From assembly GCA_902784465.1 (NCBI GenBank), contig CACZUZ010000011.1, positions 1-48,916 of the forward strand: a stretch of 48,916 nt of DNA, written 5' to 3'. Numbering within the stretch: position 1 is the first letter of the stretch; every line of letters begins with the position of its first letter. The position numbers were made by a program, and so were the translations under genes. Positions 8,012 to 16,480 of this stretch are shown here, one piece after another. The notes under the pieces are model-generated. The model saw only the letters and a list, made by a program, of their open reading frames with translations. It was not told the DNA's origin and did not search any database. The DNA comes from an uncultured Bacteroidota bacterium (GTDB taxonomy: Bacteria; Bacteroidota; Bacteroidia; Bacteroidales; P3).

Positions 8012-10782
8012 GTATTGATCTCTTTAAGCGTATGAATTATGCCGACGTGTTCAACTTTGAAGAGTTCCACAAGGCGTTTCAGCAGCAGCTATCTGTTGCC
8101 AAGGGGGGCGAACGCTTCACACTTAAAGAGTATATTGAGGATCATCATGATTTTTGGCGCGACTATGATGTGGCGAAATCAGCACAAATAGCAGAAGTGT
8201 TGGAAACAGAGGTTTCTGAAATATACCATCTCTTTCCTGATCCAAATGATTTTGTAGAACTACCAAAACCACAGAAAGCAGAAAAGAAGAAACGAGAGTC
8301 TGCCATTAGAGATTTGGCAAAAGAATATCTTGAAAACAAAACCATACCTCAAGATATTGGATATATTCTGTCATATGTAAACAATCATAGGGAGCATAAG
8401 ACTACCCGTAATAGTCTTCGTGCATCACTCTATTTGGACAAAGAGGTGTTTGTCCATTTTGTTGAGGAAGACCGCTGGGGCTTGCGTAGTATAGATTACA
8501 CAAAGCAAAAGCCACTAGATATAATTAATTTCCAATATAATACATCAGATAGTGAAGCGTGCTGTGTAAAGGAAGATGAAGCTACTTATAACTACAACAT
8601 TGTCAAAACCGACTTGTCTGACCAGACTTTTGAACTACGATATTCAACAAGACAAGAACACCGACCAACAGAGTTTTTCAATAAGGCTTTATCCAACAGT
8701 TCAAGGCTCGATTTGGGACTAGGTTATTTCAGTAGTGCATGTTTCAACGTGCTTGCGTCTGGATTTGCTCGTTTCGTCAAGAATGGAGGCATAATGCGCA
8801 TGTACATTAACCCCTGTGTGACAGAAGACGACTACAACCTTTTGAAGAATGGCGATTATCGTGGTTTTGAACAATATTTGATACAGTCATACGATAGGCT
8901 GCTGGAAATATTCTCTCGGCGCGATGAACTGTTTTTCCGCTGTTTGTCGTTCCTGATAAGTCGAAATAGAATCGAGGTGAAAATCGTCATGCTTAAGGGT
9001 GACGGTATTGCGCATGAAAAGTTTGGTATTTTTACTGATACGGAAGGAAACGAAGTGGCATTTAATGGTTCAATGAACCTTACTGCATCCGGATTGACAA
9101 AAAACATTGAGACCATCGACACAATGTGTTCCTGGCGTTCTGTTGATGATAAGAACCGAATAAAATGTTATCATGAGGATTTCAATTCAATTTGGGAGGA
9201 AAGAAATACTGATATAATGGTATTTCCAGCTGAAGATTTTTGTCAGCGTATAATGACGACATATCCTACGAATGGAATTGATGAATTAATCAGATTAGAG
9301 AATGATATCTTGAAAGATATATCAGCAGAAAACGCTTTGGCGAATCAAGATAATCCTCATTTTCCGTCCAAATTCAAGGATGGCCCGCGTCCGTATCAAA
9401 TAGATGCCTATCAAGCCTGGGTGAAGAATGGGAAGCAAGGGGTTTTTGCAATGGCGACGGGTACTGGTAAAACTATCACTTCGTTGAATTGCGCATTGGA
9501 AGAGTACTTTGTCGACGGCTACTACAGGCTTGTGATTTTGGTTCCCTCTCTTGCGTTAGTAGAACAGTGGGGTGACGAAGTACGTAACTTTAATTACAGA
9601 AATATAATAAAAGTATCATCTGAGAATGCCTCATGGAAACAGGAACTGGCAAAGATGACCATGAAAATAGGTCTTGGCCGTAAGGTGAACTACGTCATCA
9701 TTTCTACTTACCAATCGTTTGTTATGAATGACTTTCAGATATTGCTTCCCAAGATATCAAATGGCGCAATTCTCATAGCAGACGAGGCTCATAACATAGG
9801 CTCAGCTTCTGTTAGGAATGCATTCCGTAGATTAAGCATTACAAGACGTATAGCGCTGTCTGCCACACCCAATCGCGTCTACGATGAAGAAGGGACAAAG
9901 GAAATAGAGAGTTTCTTCAATGACACATATCCATATACGTATAGTTTTTCAATGCGTAGGGCTATCAAAGAAGAGCGGTTAATGCCTTATTATTACTATC
10001 CTTATCCCGTTAAGCTGGAAGATGATGAGATGGTAGATTATGCAAGGATTACCCGCCAGCTGATTCAACTATACAACGATAGTGGAAATTTTTCCGACCC
10101 TGAACGTGCAAGAAAATTGTTGCTACTGAGAAAGAATATTCTTCACAAAGCCAGGAATAAGATGGTCGTTTTTCGCAATATCATCAAAGATATTGGCGAA
10201 GAGAAACTGAAATTTTGTTTTGTTTATTCTGCTGCAGGGAAGAGAACGCATAGTGAGGATGTCGACGATGAACAGCTGGATGAGTACATCTTGAAAGAAA
10301 TGCAGAGAGTTCTGAAAAGTACGTTTCCTAACGTGACTTGCAACTCGTATACTGGAGAGGATTCTAAGGATATGCGAAAGCAGAAACTGACGGCTTTTTC
10401 ACATGGGCAATTAGATGTACTGTTTGCAAAAAATTGTTTGGATGAGGGCGTTGACGTGCCACGTGCTGAATATGGCATCTTTACATCAAGCACAGGCAAT
10501 CCACGCCAGTTTATCCAGAGACGAGGCAGGCTATTGAGAAGACATGAAGATAAGCATTATGCCTTTATTTACGATATGGTAGTTGTTCCTGACTTTTACT
10601 CGCCGCATTACGAGAAAAGATTCTGGGTACTAGAAAAAAGACTTGTGGAAAACGAAATGCGAAGAGTTGCAAATTTTGGAAGTCTTGCCAGCAATTATTA
10701 TTCCGGAGCACTCAATATGTTGGAAGAGATTATCACATTTTACGAGATAGACTTGGACGGAATGGTATTAAACGAAGAATAA
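8008..10782 (+). CDS. PLD-like nuclease domain fused to SF2 helicase (putative effector)
   Basis: This 924-aa protein joins two modules. Residues 1-200 are unassigned. A phospholipase-D-type domain at about 210-400 carries one HxK motif (H336, K338) with the downstream N353-G354-S355, the active-site pattern of PLD nucleases. A superfamily-2 helicase follows: Walker A ATGTGKT (483-489), DEAH (592-595), LSAT (617-620) and motif VI QFIQRRGRLLR (834-844). Proteins of this layout act in DNA defence and recombination. Here the ATG overlaps the dndE stop, so it is made together with the phosphorothioation enzymes. It is a natural candidate for the component that loads on or cuts unmodified DNA. It is not canonical DndH, which differs in size and gene context. 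Whether it corresponds to a Pbe-type subunit needs a profile search. Confidence 0.85.
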   Translation: MSIDLFKRMNYADVFNFEEFHKAFQQQLSVAKGGERFTLKEYIEDHHDFWRDYDVAKSAQIAEVLETEVSEIYHLFPDPNDFVELPKPQKAEKKKRESAIRDLAKEYLENKTIPQDIGYILSYVNNHREHKTTRNSLRASLYLDKEVFVHFVEEDRWGLRSIDYTKQKPLDIINFQYNTSDSEACCVKEDEATYNYNIVKTDLSDQTFELRYSTRQEHRPTEFFNKALSNSSRLDLGLGYFSSACFNVLASGFARFVKNGGIMRMYINPCVTEDDYNLLKNGDYRGFEQYLIQSYDRLLEIFSRRDELFFRCLSFLISRNRIEVKIVMLKGDGIAHEKFGIFTDTEGNEVAFNGSMNLTASGLTKNIETIDTMCSWRSVDDKNRIKCYHEDFNSIWEERNTDIMVFPAEDFCQRIMTTYPTNGIDELIRLENDILKDISAENALANQDNPHFPSKFKDGPRPYQIDAYQAWVKNGKQGVFAMATGTGKTITSLNCALEEYFVDGYYRLVILVPSLALVEQWGDEVRNFNYRNIIKVSSENASWKQELAKMTMKIGLGRKVNYVIISTYQSFVMNDFQILLPKISNGAILIADEAHNIGSASVRNAFRRLSITRRIALSATPNRVYDEEGTKEIESFFNDTYPYTYSFSMRRAIKEERLMPYYYYPYPVKLEDDEMVDYARITRQLIQLYNDSGNFSDPERARKLLLLRKNILHKARNKMVVFRNIIKDIGEEKLKFCFVYSAAGKRTHSEDVDDEQLDEYILKEMQRVLKSTFPNVTCNSYTGEDSKDMRKQKLTAFSHGQLDVLFAKNCLDEGVDVPRAEYGIFTSSTGNPRQFIQRRGRLLRRHEDKHYAFIYDMVVVPDFYSPHYEKRFWVLEKRLVENEMRRVANFGSLASNYYSGALNMLEEIITFYEIDLDGMVLNEE

Positions 10783-10797
10783 TAAAACCCTAACTAT

Positions 10798-11010
10798 ATG
10801 GAAGCAGAGCAAATATTTAAAGAATTAATGAAGTCGGAAGAGTTACAAACTCATTTTGGCATTAGTAAGGAAGAGTTGGCTGATGCATCTTTTGTGGGCG
10901 ACTCTAATAACACTACTATAGAAATCATTAAAGACGTAATCAAAGGGATTGCCAACAGGAAATCCCCCAATGTGGTCTTTCAAGGGATATTAAAGAAAGT
11001 GTCTAACTGA
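10798..11010 (+). CDS. Small 70-aa protein between helicase and SMC-like ATPase
   Basis: This acidic, helical 70-aa product starts MEAEQIFKELMKSEELQTHF and ends in a basic tail (FQGILKKVSN). I do not recognise a family. It lies 15 nt after the helicase stop and 15 nt before the SMC-like ATPase start, so it is clearly an operon member rather than a spurious ORF. Its position suggests a small bridging or regulatory subunit joining the helicase and the ATPase. That is inference from location only. Confidence 0.7.
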   Translation: MEAEQIFKELMKSEELQTHFGISKEELADASFVGDSNNTTIEIIKDVIKGIANRKSPNVVFQGILKKVSN

Positions 11011-11025
11011 TAATCCTATAGGCAT

Positions 11026-13161
11026 ATGGGAACATTTATAAAATCTATTAGTCTCCAGAACTTCTATAATTATTATGGTAGTTATGAGGACAATACTTAT
11101 ACCTTCAAAGAGGGTATAAATATTATTAACGCTGACAATAACATGGGAAAATCAAAATTATACAATGGTTTCCTATGGATATTAGATGATCAAGTCTATG
11201 ATTCAGATGATAAGCGATACTATCCTGTCTCTGAGTCGTATAATAAAATGTTGTCCAAGAAAGCAAGTCGTGATAGAGTTGAGTTGAATATGGGCGTTAT
11301 CATTGTGTACGAATCAGAAGGCATCCAATACAAGGTATGCAAAGAGGTACATTGTAAGCTGGAAGATGGCGGTTGGCTCTTTTCTCCTTCCACGATTGTT
11401 TTAATGACCAAGGACAATGAGGACATGCCTGTTATGGATAAACAAAAGCAACAGGATGCCATTAGAATGCTTATTCCTGCTGACATGGAGAAATATGCGT
11501 TGCTTCAGGGTGAGTCAATGGAGCGACTTGTTGACCTTTCTACTCTAAACGGATTGGAGAATACTATCAATGCGCTTGCAGACATCAATAACCTCATAAG
11601 AATGTGTAATCTTGCTTCTGAACTTGTAAATCAGGCAAAACAGGAGTATAACAACGAAGAGAAGAAGAACAGAGGTGCAAGTGATGAGATTCTCAAACTA
11701 CGAGAGGAACGTAATAATCTTGAAAAATGGATTGATGATGCCAACAAAAAGATTGAACTCGCACGTCAGGAATTGATAAAAGCGAAAGAGAAGGAGCAAC
11801 AATATGAATCGGAATTTTTCTCCAGCAAAAAACGTATTCAATTAAGGCATGAGTATGAAGAAGAACGTGCCAAGCTGGACTCTATGAAGCGTGATAAATC
11901 AGAGCAGGAACTGTCGATTACAAGCAGGCTTTTTGATGAGAACTGCCCTTGGATTTTGATGGGGCTGGAGACTGAGACTGGTGATTTTGATGCAAATCGA
12001 ATAGAGTTAACAAGGAAGATAACGGCACAAGAAATTACACAAAATCCCCAAATTCTCCTTCCTGACGATTCGCCTGACGCTCCATCTTTGCGAAGAATGC
12101 TAGAACATGAACACTGTGAGGTTTGTGATCGAGAAGCGAAGAAAGGAACGGCACCTTGGCTCCATATTAAGAAGGTTCTCGAAAGGCCACATAGAGAAAT
12201 GCGTACATCTGCTTCACTCTCGCAATTCTATAGTGGTTTACAGAATGCGACTGGACGTTATGAGGCTACCATTCCTCAGATTCAAGAGAGTTTTGAGCAG
12301 TATATGAATAACATTTATGACTTGGATGACCAGATAGAAGCTCAGGAGAGGCTAGTAGAAGCCAAAGAGAATGAACTTACCCTTGTTGGTATAGAAAATA
12401 GTACGGAGGAGGAAGACCGTAAAGTACTTTCTGGTTACAACCAAGCCAAGCAAACTATTTCCAACAAAAATGATGAAATACAAAGATGGACAAGCAAGAT
12501 AAAAATCTGGGATAGTGCATTAAAAAAAGCTGAGGAGGAATTGGATAAAAGACAAGGTTCTACTCCTATTAGGAAAGCAAAGGAGTTGTATGATAACATG
12601 CAGGTCATAAAAATGATGTTCGATTCAACGAGAGAACGCATTTTTAAAGGTATTGTTGATAACCTTCAAACGGCAGCCAACAAAATGTATTCTGACCTGA
12701 CAAAGGGAAATCAGACATTTGGAGGCACTCTAACATTTGATAGATTGGATGATGGAACTGTTAGAGTGTCCGTAATTGATTCTCAAGGCGATGAGTTGTA
12801 TGGTAACGGCACAGGATTCCAGAGAATGAAACAGCTTGCTATTGTTATGTCAATTATTTCGTCGAAGGTGGGAAATAAGAGTTTTGATTACCCATTCATT
12901 TCCGATGCACCTTTCTCTGAATTCAGTTGGAATTTCATGAATAATTTCTTTGAGATAGCTCCTAACGTATTCCGCCAGAGTATCATTATGATAAAAGATC
13001 TTTATGATGCTGCTGATGACAACTTAATAAACGAGCATGGCAAGGCCATTGTTAAGCAAATGAATGATGGTCTGCTTCAGGGGTCTTTCTATGTGAATTA
13101 TGCAGAGACAAAAGCTGATGCCGGGAATCTTGTCACAAAGAAATATTGTTATACTAAATAA
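11026..13161 (+). CDS. Rad50/SMC-like ATPase with CxxC hook, dnd-associated
   Basis: This 711-aa ATPase has head motifs at both ends and coiled coil between. The N-terminal P-loop is NADNNMGKSK (35-44), with Ala where the first Gly usually sits. Coiled coils span about 195-300 and 420-540. At the midpoint, C364-E-V-C367 forms a single CxxC like the Rad50 zinc hook that pairs two protomers. The C-terminal half has a signature-like GNGTGFQRMKQLA and a Walker B ending FISDAP (D627), again lacking the usual Glu. It differs from DndD in sequence and is a second ABC-type ATPase in the operon. Rad50-like proteins tether or process DNA ends, so with the PLD helicase it may form a sensing and nuclease complex. 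Its exact family is unknown to me. Confidence 0.8.
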   Translation: MGTFIKSISLQNFYNYYGSYEDNTYTFKEGINIINADNNMGKSKLYNGFLWILDDQVYDSDDKRYYPVSESYNKMLSKKASRDRVELNMGVIIVYESEGIQYKVCKEVHCKLEDGGWLFSPSTIVLMTKDNEDMPVMDKQKQQDAIRMLIPADMEKYALLQGESMERLVDLSTLNGLENTINALADINNLIRMCNLASELVNQAKQEYNNEEKKNRGASDEILKLREERNNLEKWIDDANKKIELARQELIKAKEKEQQYESEFFSSKKRIQLRHEYEEERAKLDSMKRDKSEQELSITSRLFDENCPWILMGLETETGDFDANRIELTRKITAQEITQNPQILLPDDSPDAPSLRRMLEHEHCEVCDREAKKGTAPWLHIKKVLERPHREMRTSASLSQFYSGLQNATGRYEATIPQIQESFEQYMNNIYDLDDQIEAQERLVEAKENELTLVGIENSTEEEDRKVLSGYNQAKQTISNKNDEIQRWTSKIKIWDSALKKAEEELDKRQGSTPIRKAKELYDNMQVIKMMFDSTRERIFKGIVDNLQTAANKMYSDLTKGNQTFGGTLTFDRLDDGTVRVSVIDSQGDELYGNGTGFQRMKQLAIVMSIISSKVGNKSFDYPFISDAPFSEFSWNFMNNFFEIAPNVFRQSIIMIKDLYDAADDNLINEHGKAIVKQMNDGLLQGSFYVNYAETKADAGNLVTKKYCYTK

Positions 13162-13172
13162 AGAACCGCTTT

Positions 13173-13670
13173 ATGAACAGTTCAACATTTAGAGAAAGAA
13201 TTTTGGATTTGCGTCCACAGTATAGTGACCAATACCGTTCAATGATTGATGCCATTTCCAATAAACTGGAAAAGACAGGTAAGGGTAATATCGCCCAGTT
13301 TGGAGCTTACTATCAGACATACATGTATGCCTGCATAATTGGCATGCGCCTTGGTTCTCCAAAATATTTGGAAGTTAATGAAAAAAACTGGGAATTTGCT
13401 TTATTGCAAAAGTGGAAGCCAACACAGATTCGCGATTATGTAATTATGATGCTTTTTAATCGCTCAAAAGATTATGGTTATGATTGGATGGATTTGGAGA
13501 ATGCCAGCGATGAAACTATATTAGCTTTTTTGCGCACTTTTGAACGGGAAATGGAAGGCTATGCAAACAGAGGGTTAGAATATATTAATAACATTTGGGC
13601 AAACCAGCGTGTTAGATTTGAATCGCCAACGATTTTTGTGGAAATCTTGCAGGAACTCGAAAATGTTTAA
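13173..13670 (+). CDS. Hypothetical 165-aa dnd-operon protein
   Basis: No family is recognised. The sequence is mostly helical, with an aromatic-rich core (FGAYYQTYMYACIIGMRLG) and a DYGYDWMDLENA segment. There is no signal peptide and no metal or nuclease motif that I can see. It starts 11 nt after the SMC-like ATPase and is followed 21 nt later by the 393-aa gene, so it is transcribed with the dnd genes. It is probably an accessory subunit of the effector module. The composition is AT-rich like its neighbours. Confidence 0.75.
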   Translation: MNSSTFRERILDLRPQYSDQYRSMIDAISNKLEKTGKGNIAQFGAYYQTYMYACIIGMRLGSPKYLEVNEKNWEFALLQKWKPTQIRDYVIMMLFNRSKDYGYDWMDLENASDETILAFLRTFEREMEGYANRGLEYINNIWANQRVRFESPTIFVEILQELENV

Positions 13671-13691
13671 TTCCTATTCGAATAAGATTGA

Positions 13692-14873
13692 ATGGCGAAG
13701 TCGGAATATCTCGAAACTCTAGAGAAGTTACAGAATGCTTTGACTCAATTTGACATGTCATTTGGCGTGTCAAATAGAATATTTCGTCTTGCACTTGTTT
13801 CGGAGATCTTAGACACCGCTTGCCTGTTTGAACAGCTTCATGAGAGCTGGTCAAAATATTTGCCGTATGGTGAAGGCCCAGACTCTGACATTGATTTCGC
13901 ATACTGGAAAAATTTGAGTAGCTGGGAAATGCTTCTTGATAGTGCGAAACAGAATGCATGTATTGACGATTTTCCATTAGATATGGGTAATGGTTTAACT
14001 TCAGACAGGATAAATGGTAATCGAAGGAAGTCATACCTTAAAACCGTCAATAGTGTTCTGCGTCGCTCCAAATACGCTGGTAAAGAGTCAACGTCAGCAT
14101 TTGTCAAAACTATCAATAGTGATAATACTCACATGATAACATTTGGCAACATGGTCTTTGATGCTTTAACTCCATTATTACTGGTGTTAAGCAAAATAGA
14201 TGATCTACTATCCAATCCCCCACAAGAGCTGTTCCAAAACTACTATGAACAGCAGAGGGAACGTTTTAAGGGTGAGATTGACACGGCCAAGCTGAAGATA
14301 AAGGACCTCATGCGCGAGTCTATTGCTGGAAAGCGGAAGATAAACCGACTGAAAGAAATGAGAGACGGCATTATTGGTTCTCTGCGAGAGTCTGGCTTCT
14401 TGACTGATTTGAAGACTGCTTATACTCACTACGACATTGAAGATTATCGAGATGACAATAATTGTCCTGAACTCTCTGACGATATTGTGCTTGAACAATT
14501 GGTTTTAGAAGACCTTCTTACAGGTGACAAGCAGTTTGATATCGATAAGATAGCCAAGTACATCTATGAACACAGAAAGACTTTGAATCGTGATGCCATC
14601 GCTACTTTTTATATTTATGCTGAAGTATCGCCAGAGATAGAACGGTTGTTGGATATCTTAAAAGACTATGACACAAAGCATGAGGTAAAGGAAGAAAATC
14701 ATGGGGATACGGTTGTCGAAGCAATCCACGCCCAAACGGAAATGCTGAAAAAGATAGTTTCGGAACCAAATGTTGTCATTAATGAACTCGTAGTCAACAA
14801 ACATGTCGACAATGAAGTAGGTCATGTGGACAAAGGAGCCACGGGAATAACCATCAACAAGAAAGACGAATAA
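13692..14873 (+). CDS. Hypothetical 393-aa dnd-operon protein
   Basis: This 393-aa protein is mostly helical, with a basic helical stretch around 190-235 (KLKIKDLMRESIAGKRKIN). I recognise no catalytic motif. Its C-terminus carries a short beta-like motif (VDNEVGHVDKGATGITIN) that recurs near the N-terminus of the next gene product. It follows the 165-aa gene by 21 nt and precedes the 215-aa gene by 5 nt. It is probably a structural or DNA-binding member of the effector module. The start ATG at 13692 is the first in frame. Confidence 0.75.
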   Translation: MAKSEYLETLEKLQNALTQFDMSFGVSNRIFRLALVSEILDTACLFEQLHESWSKYLPYGEGPDSDIDFAYWKNLSSWEMLLDSAKQNACIDDFPLDMGNGLTSDRINGNRRKSYLKTVNSVLRRSKYAGKESTSAFVKTINSDNTHMITFGNMVFDALTPLLLVLSKIDDLLSNPPQELFQNYYEQQRERFKGEIDTAKLKIKDLMRESIAGKRKINRLKEMRDGIIGSLRESGFLTDLKTAYTHYDIEDYRDDNNCPELSDDIVLEQLVLEDLLTGDKQFDIDKIAKYIYEHRKTLNRDAIATFYIYAEVSPEIERLLDILKDYDTKHEVKEENHGDTVVEAIHAQTEMLKKIVSEPNVVINELVVNKHVDNEVGHVDKGATGITINKKDE

Positions 14874-14878
14874 ATAAT

Positions 14879-15526
14879 ATGAATCCTGAAGACCTACAGA
14901 AAGTCCTCGAAGCAATTGGCAAGGGCAACTTCAATATCAACGGCGACCTGGTGTTGAGCAAGAAAGTGGATTACGAGATCGGAAATGTCGAGTCTGGTGG
15001 TATCGGCATTCAGATAAACAACGGGACGACGGCAGGAAATAATCATGTGGTACATGACAAGGATGACGGAAACACTTGTCAAGAGGAAGAGGAATACGAG
15101 TCAGATCCAGATGAATCGGAGGAGGGACTGAACTACTTCGCCCCTACTAACAGTTTGCAGCGCCTGTTGAAGCAGCCGTGGTTCGCCGAGGTGCGGACGG
15201 ACGAGCGCTACGATGCGGCATGGACGGATGCTTTCATCGAGGCGCTGATGGGGTCGGAATACGGCGAGCAGATCGCCCGCGACTGGGCGGTGCAGGGTTT
15301 GCGAGAGAGAAAAACTCAGCTCAAAGGGTATGCGATAGGTCTGCTGAAAGACGCCGGGGTGCTGAAGGGCAGCTATGGCAGCATTGCCAGAACTGTGGGC
15401 ATCATTGTGAACGAGGAGAACAAGAAAGACCCTCACAAGACCTTTGCCGACTATATGGCCCGCGGCAAGAGGCAGCCCTACGCCCCATGGGTGAAGGAAT
15501 ATGTGGGAAATCATACTACTTCTTAA
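14879..15526 (+). CDS. Hypothetical 215-aa protein, last gene of dnd operon; apparent chimera
   Basis: The first 45 residues hold the beta-like motif VDYEIGNVESGGIGIQIN that matches the C-terminus of the preceding 393-aa protein. An acidic linker (about 55-80) follows. The remaining part (SLQRLLKQPWFAEVRTDERY and onward) is helical, and its DNA from about 15120 is visibly GC-richer, like the native genes to the right. The gene therefore looks like a fusion of an island-derived N-terminus to a resident hypothetical protein. It starts 5 nt after the previous stop. No function is recognised. Confidence 0.7.
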   Translation: MNPEDLQKVLEAIGKGNFNINGDLVLSKKVDYEIGNVESGGIGIQINNGTTAGNNHVVHDKDDGNTCQEEEEYESDPDESEEGLNYFAPTNSLQRLLKQPWFAEVRTDERYDAAWTDAFIEALMGSEYGEQIARDWAVQGLRERKTQLKGYAIGLLKDAGVLKGSYGSIARTVGIIVNEENKKDPHKTFADYMARGKRQPYAPWVKEYVGNHTTS

Positions 15527-15632
15527 GAAAAATAACACACCACAAAAGGAAATCCCTCCGCAGGAGTCACATTTCTGCAAAGGGATATATGGTGCTGTTG
15601 TTGAAGTACAGAGATGGATGTGTATGGCTTTG

Positions 15633-15965
15633 TCAGAGCACAGCGGCTACCAGCGTACACATATCCTCTTCACGCGTACGCTTCTGCTCCTCCACCTCTC
15701 GCTGTGCTATCACCAGACAGTCGTGCTCGTAGCCGTACTGCATCTGCATCCATGAATCATACGGTATCCCCAGCTCTTTCTCCAACGCCATTGCAAGGGC
15801 TACGGTGAAACTGCGCTTCCCCTTGATCAACTCGTTGAGGTGACTGGGTAGGATGCCAATCTTTGCGGCGAGCTCTTTCTGCTTGATTCCGCGCTCTTTC
15901 AACTCCTCGTTGAGGATCTCGCCTGGATGTACTGCACGGAACCCTGTGATTCTATCGTTGTCCAT
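15633..15965 (-). CDS. higA: HigA-type antitoxin (XRE/HTH)
   Basis: This 110-aa antitoxin has a helix-turn-helix of the XRE/HigA type. The N-terminal VHPGEILNEELKERGIKQ is the hallmark of HigA, and the recognition region follows (LAAKIGILPSHLNELIKGKR). It is encoded after, and overlaps by 14 bp, the RelE-like toxin gene on the same strand, giving the toxin-first order typical of higBA. It should neutralise the toxin and repress the operon. The pair lies tail to tail with the dnd operon, 106 bp from its last gene. Confidence 0.88.
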   Translation of the reverse strand: MDNDRITGFRAVHPGEILNEELKERGIKQKELAAKIGILPSHLNELIKGKRSFTVALAMALEKELGIPYDSWMQMQYGYEHDCLVIAQREVEEQKRTREEDMCTLVAAVL

Positions 15966-16266
15966 AATGCGTTTCGTCTATTTCGATTAATGATATTTCA
16001 ATTCCGTCCTCCAACTCGTGGAACAAAAGCCGCTCCACCCGGCCGTTAATCACCCTCACGGAACTCATTCCCACATGCTTCGATTGCTCATAATGGAGGT
16101 ATCTGTATTGCTTCAAATCGGAGGCTGTTTTTTGCGACTGCATGGTGAAAAAAACACGGTCGAGTGCGTCGAGAAACTTGCCATCACGTTGGTATTTCTT
16201 GTACTTCTTGCTCTTATGTTTAAGCACAAGGTTCTCTAATTCAATATCTTCAAATGTTATCTTCAT
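15952..16266 (-). CDS. higB: HigB-type toxin (RelE/ParE superfamily)
   Basis: This 104-aa protein is the likely mRNA-interfering toxin partner of HigA. The order is toxin gene first with a 14-bp overlap into the antitoxin. Visible features are a basic helix (KHKSKKYKKYQRDGKFLDAL), then YRYLHYEQSKHVGMSSVRV and the closing beta-strand segment (RLLFHELEDGIEISLIEID) of RelE-like folds. It differs from the shortest RelE toxins but fits the HigB class in size. A -7-like box CAAAGATA (16282-16289 as read on the plus strand, TATCTTTG on the minus strand) lies just upstream. Confidence 0.82.
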   Translation of the reverse strand: MKITFEDIELENLVLKHKSKKYKKYQRDGKFLDALDRVFFTMQSQKTASDLKQYRYLHYEQSKHVGMSSVRVINGRVERLLFHELEDGIEISLIEIDETHYGQR

Positions 16267-16281
16267 TCAAATTCTTTTGTG

Positions 16282-16289
16282 CAAAGATA
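16282..16289 (-). promoter_or_regulatory. -7 box for higBA
   Basis: On the minus strand TATCTTTG matches TAnnTTTG about 16 nt upstream of the toxin start. No clear TTTG -33 element is present, which suits a promoter that HigA represses or that is weak. Confidence 0.4.
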
Positions 16290-16326
16290 ATAAATAATTC
16301 TGAATTGTGGGAATTTTTATTATTTT

Positions 16327-16380
16327 TTGCGACTGAACGGTGCGACTGGGAGTTTCGGCTTTCAGTCGCAATTTTTTTTT
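16327..16380 (+). terminator. GCGACTGAA inverted repeat with T-run
   Basis: TTGCGACTGAA (16327-16337) pairs with TTCAGTCGCAA (16361-16371), followed by nine T. It looks like a terminator, but its arm sequence GCGACTG also occurs free at 16342-16348 and 16429-16435. The repeats may instead be protein-binding sites for the downstream promoter. Confidence 0.45.
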
Positions 16381-16480
16381 GCAAAATTTTTCTGCCCATG
16401 GCCACAGGGAGTTACGGCGGTTTTGTCTGCGACTGAAAAAAATGCAGTTTTCCGATTGTTTCGGTCGCATAATCGCATAG

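Noticed and set aside
8008-15526. Assignment of the downstream genes as DndF, DndG and DndH
   Set aside because: Domain layouts, sizes and gene order do not match: the helicase is fused to PLD, and the second ATPase is Rad50-like with a CxxC hook.
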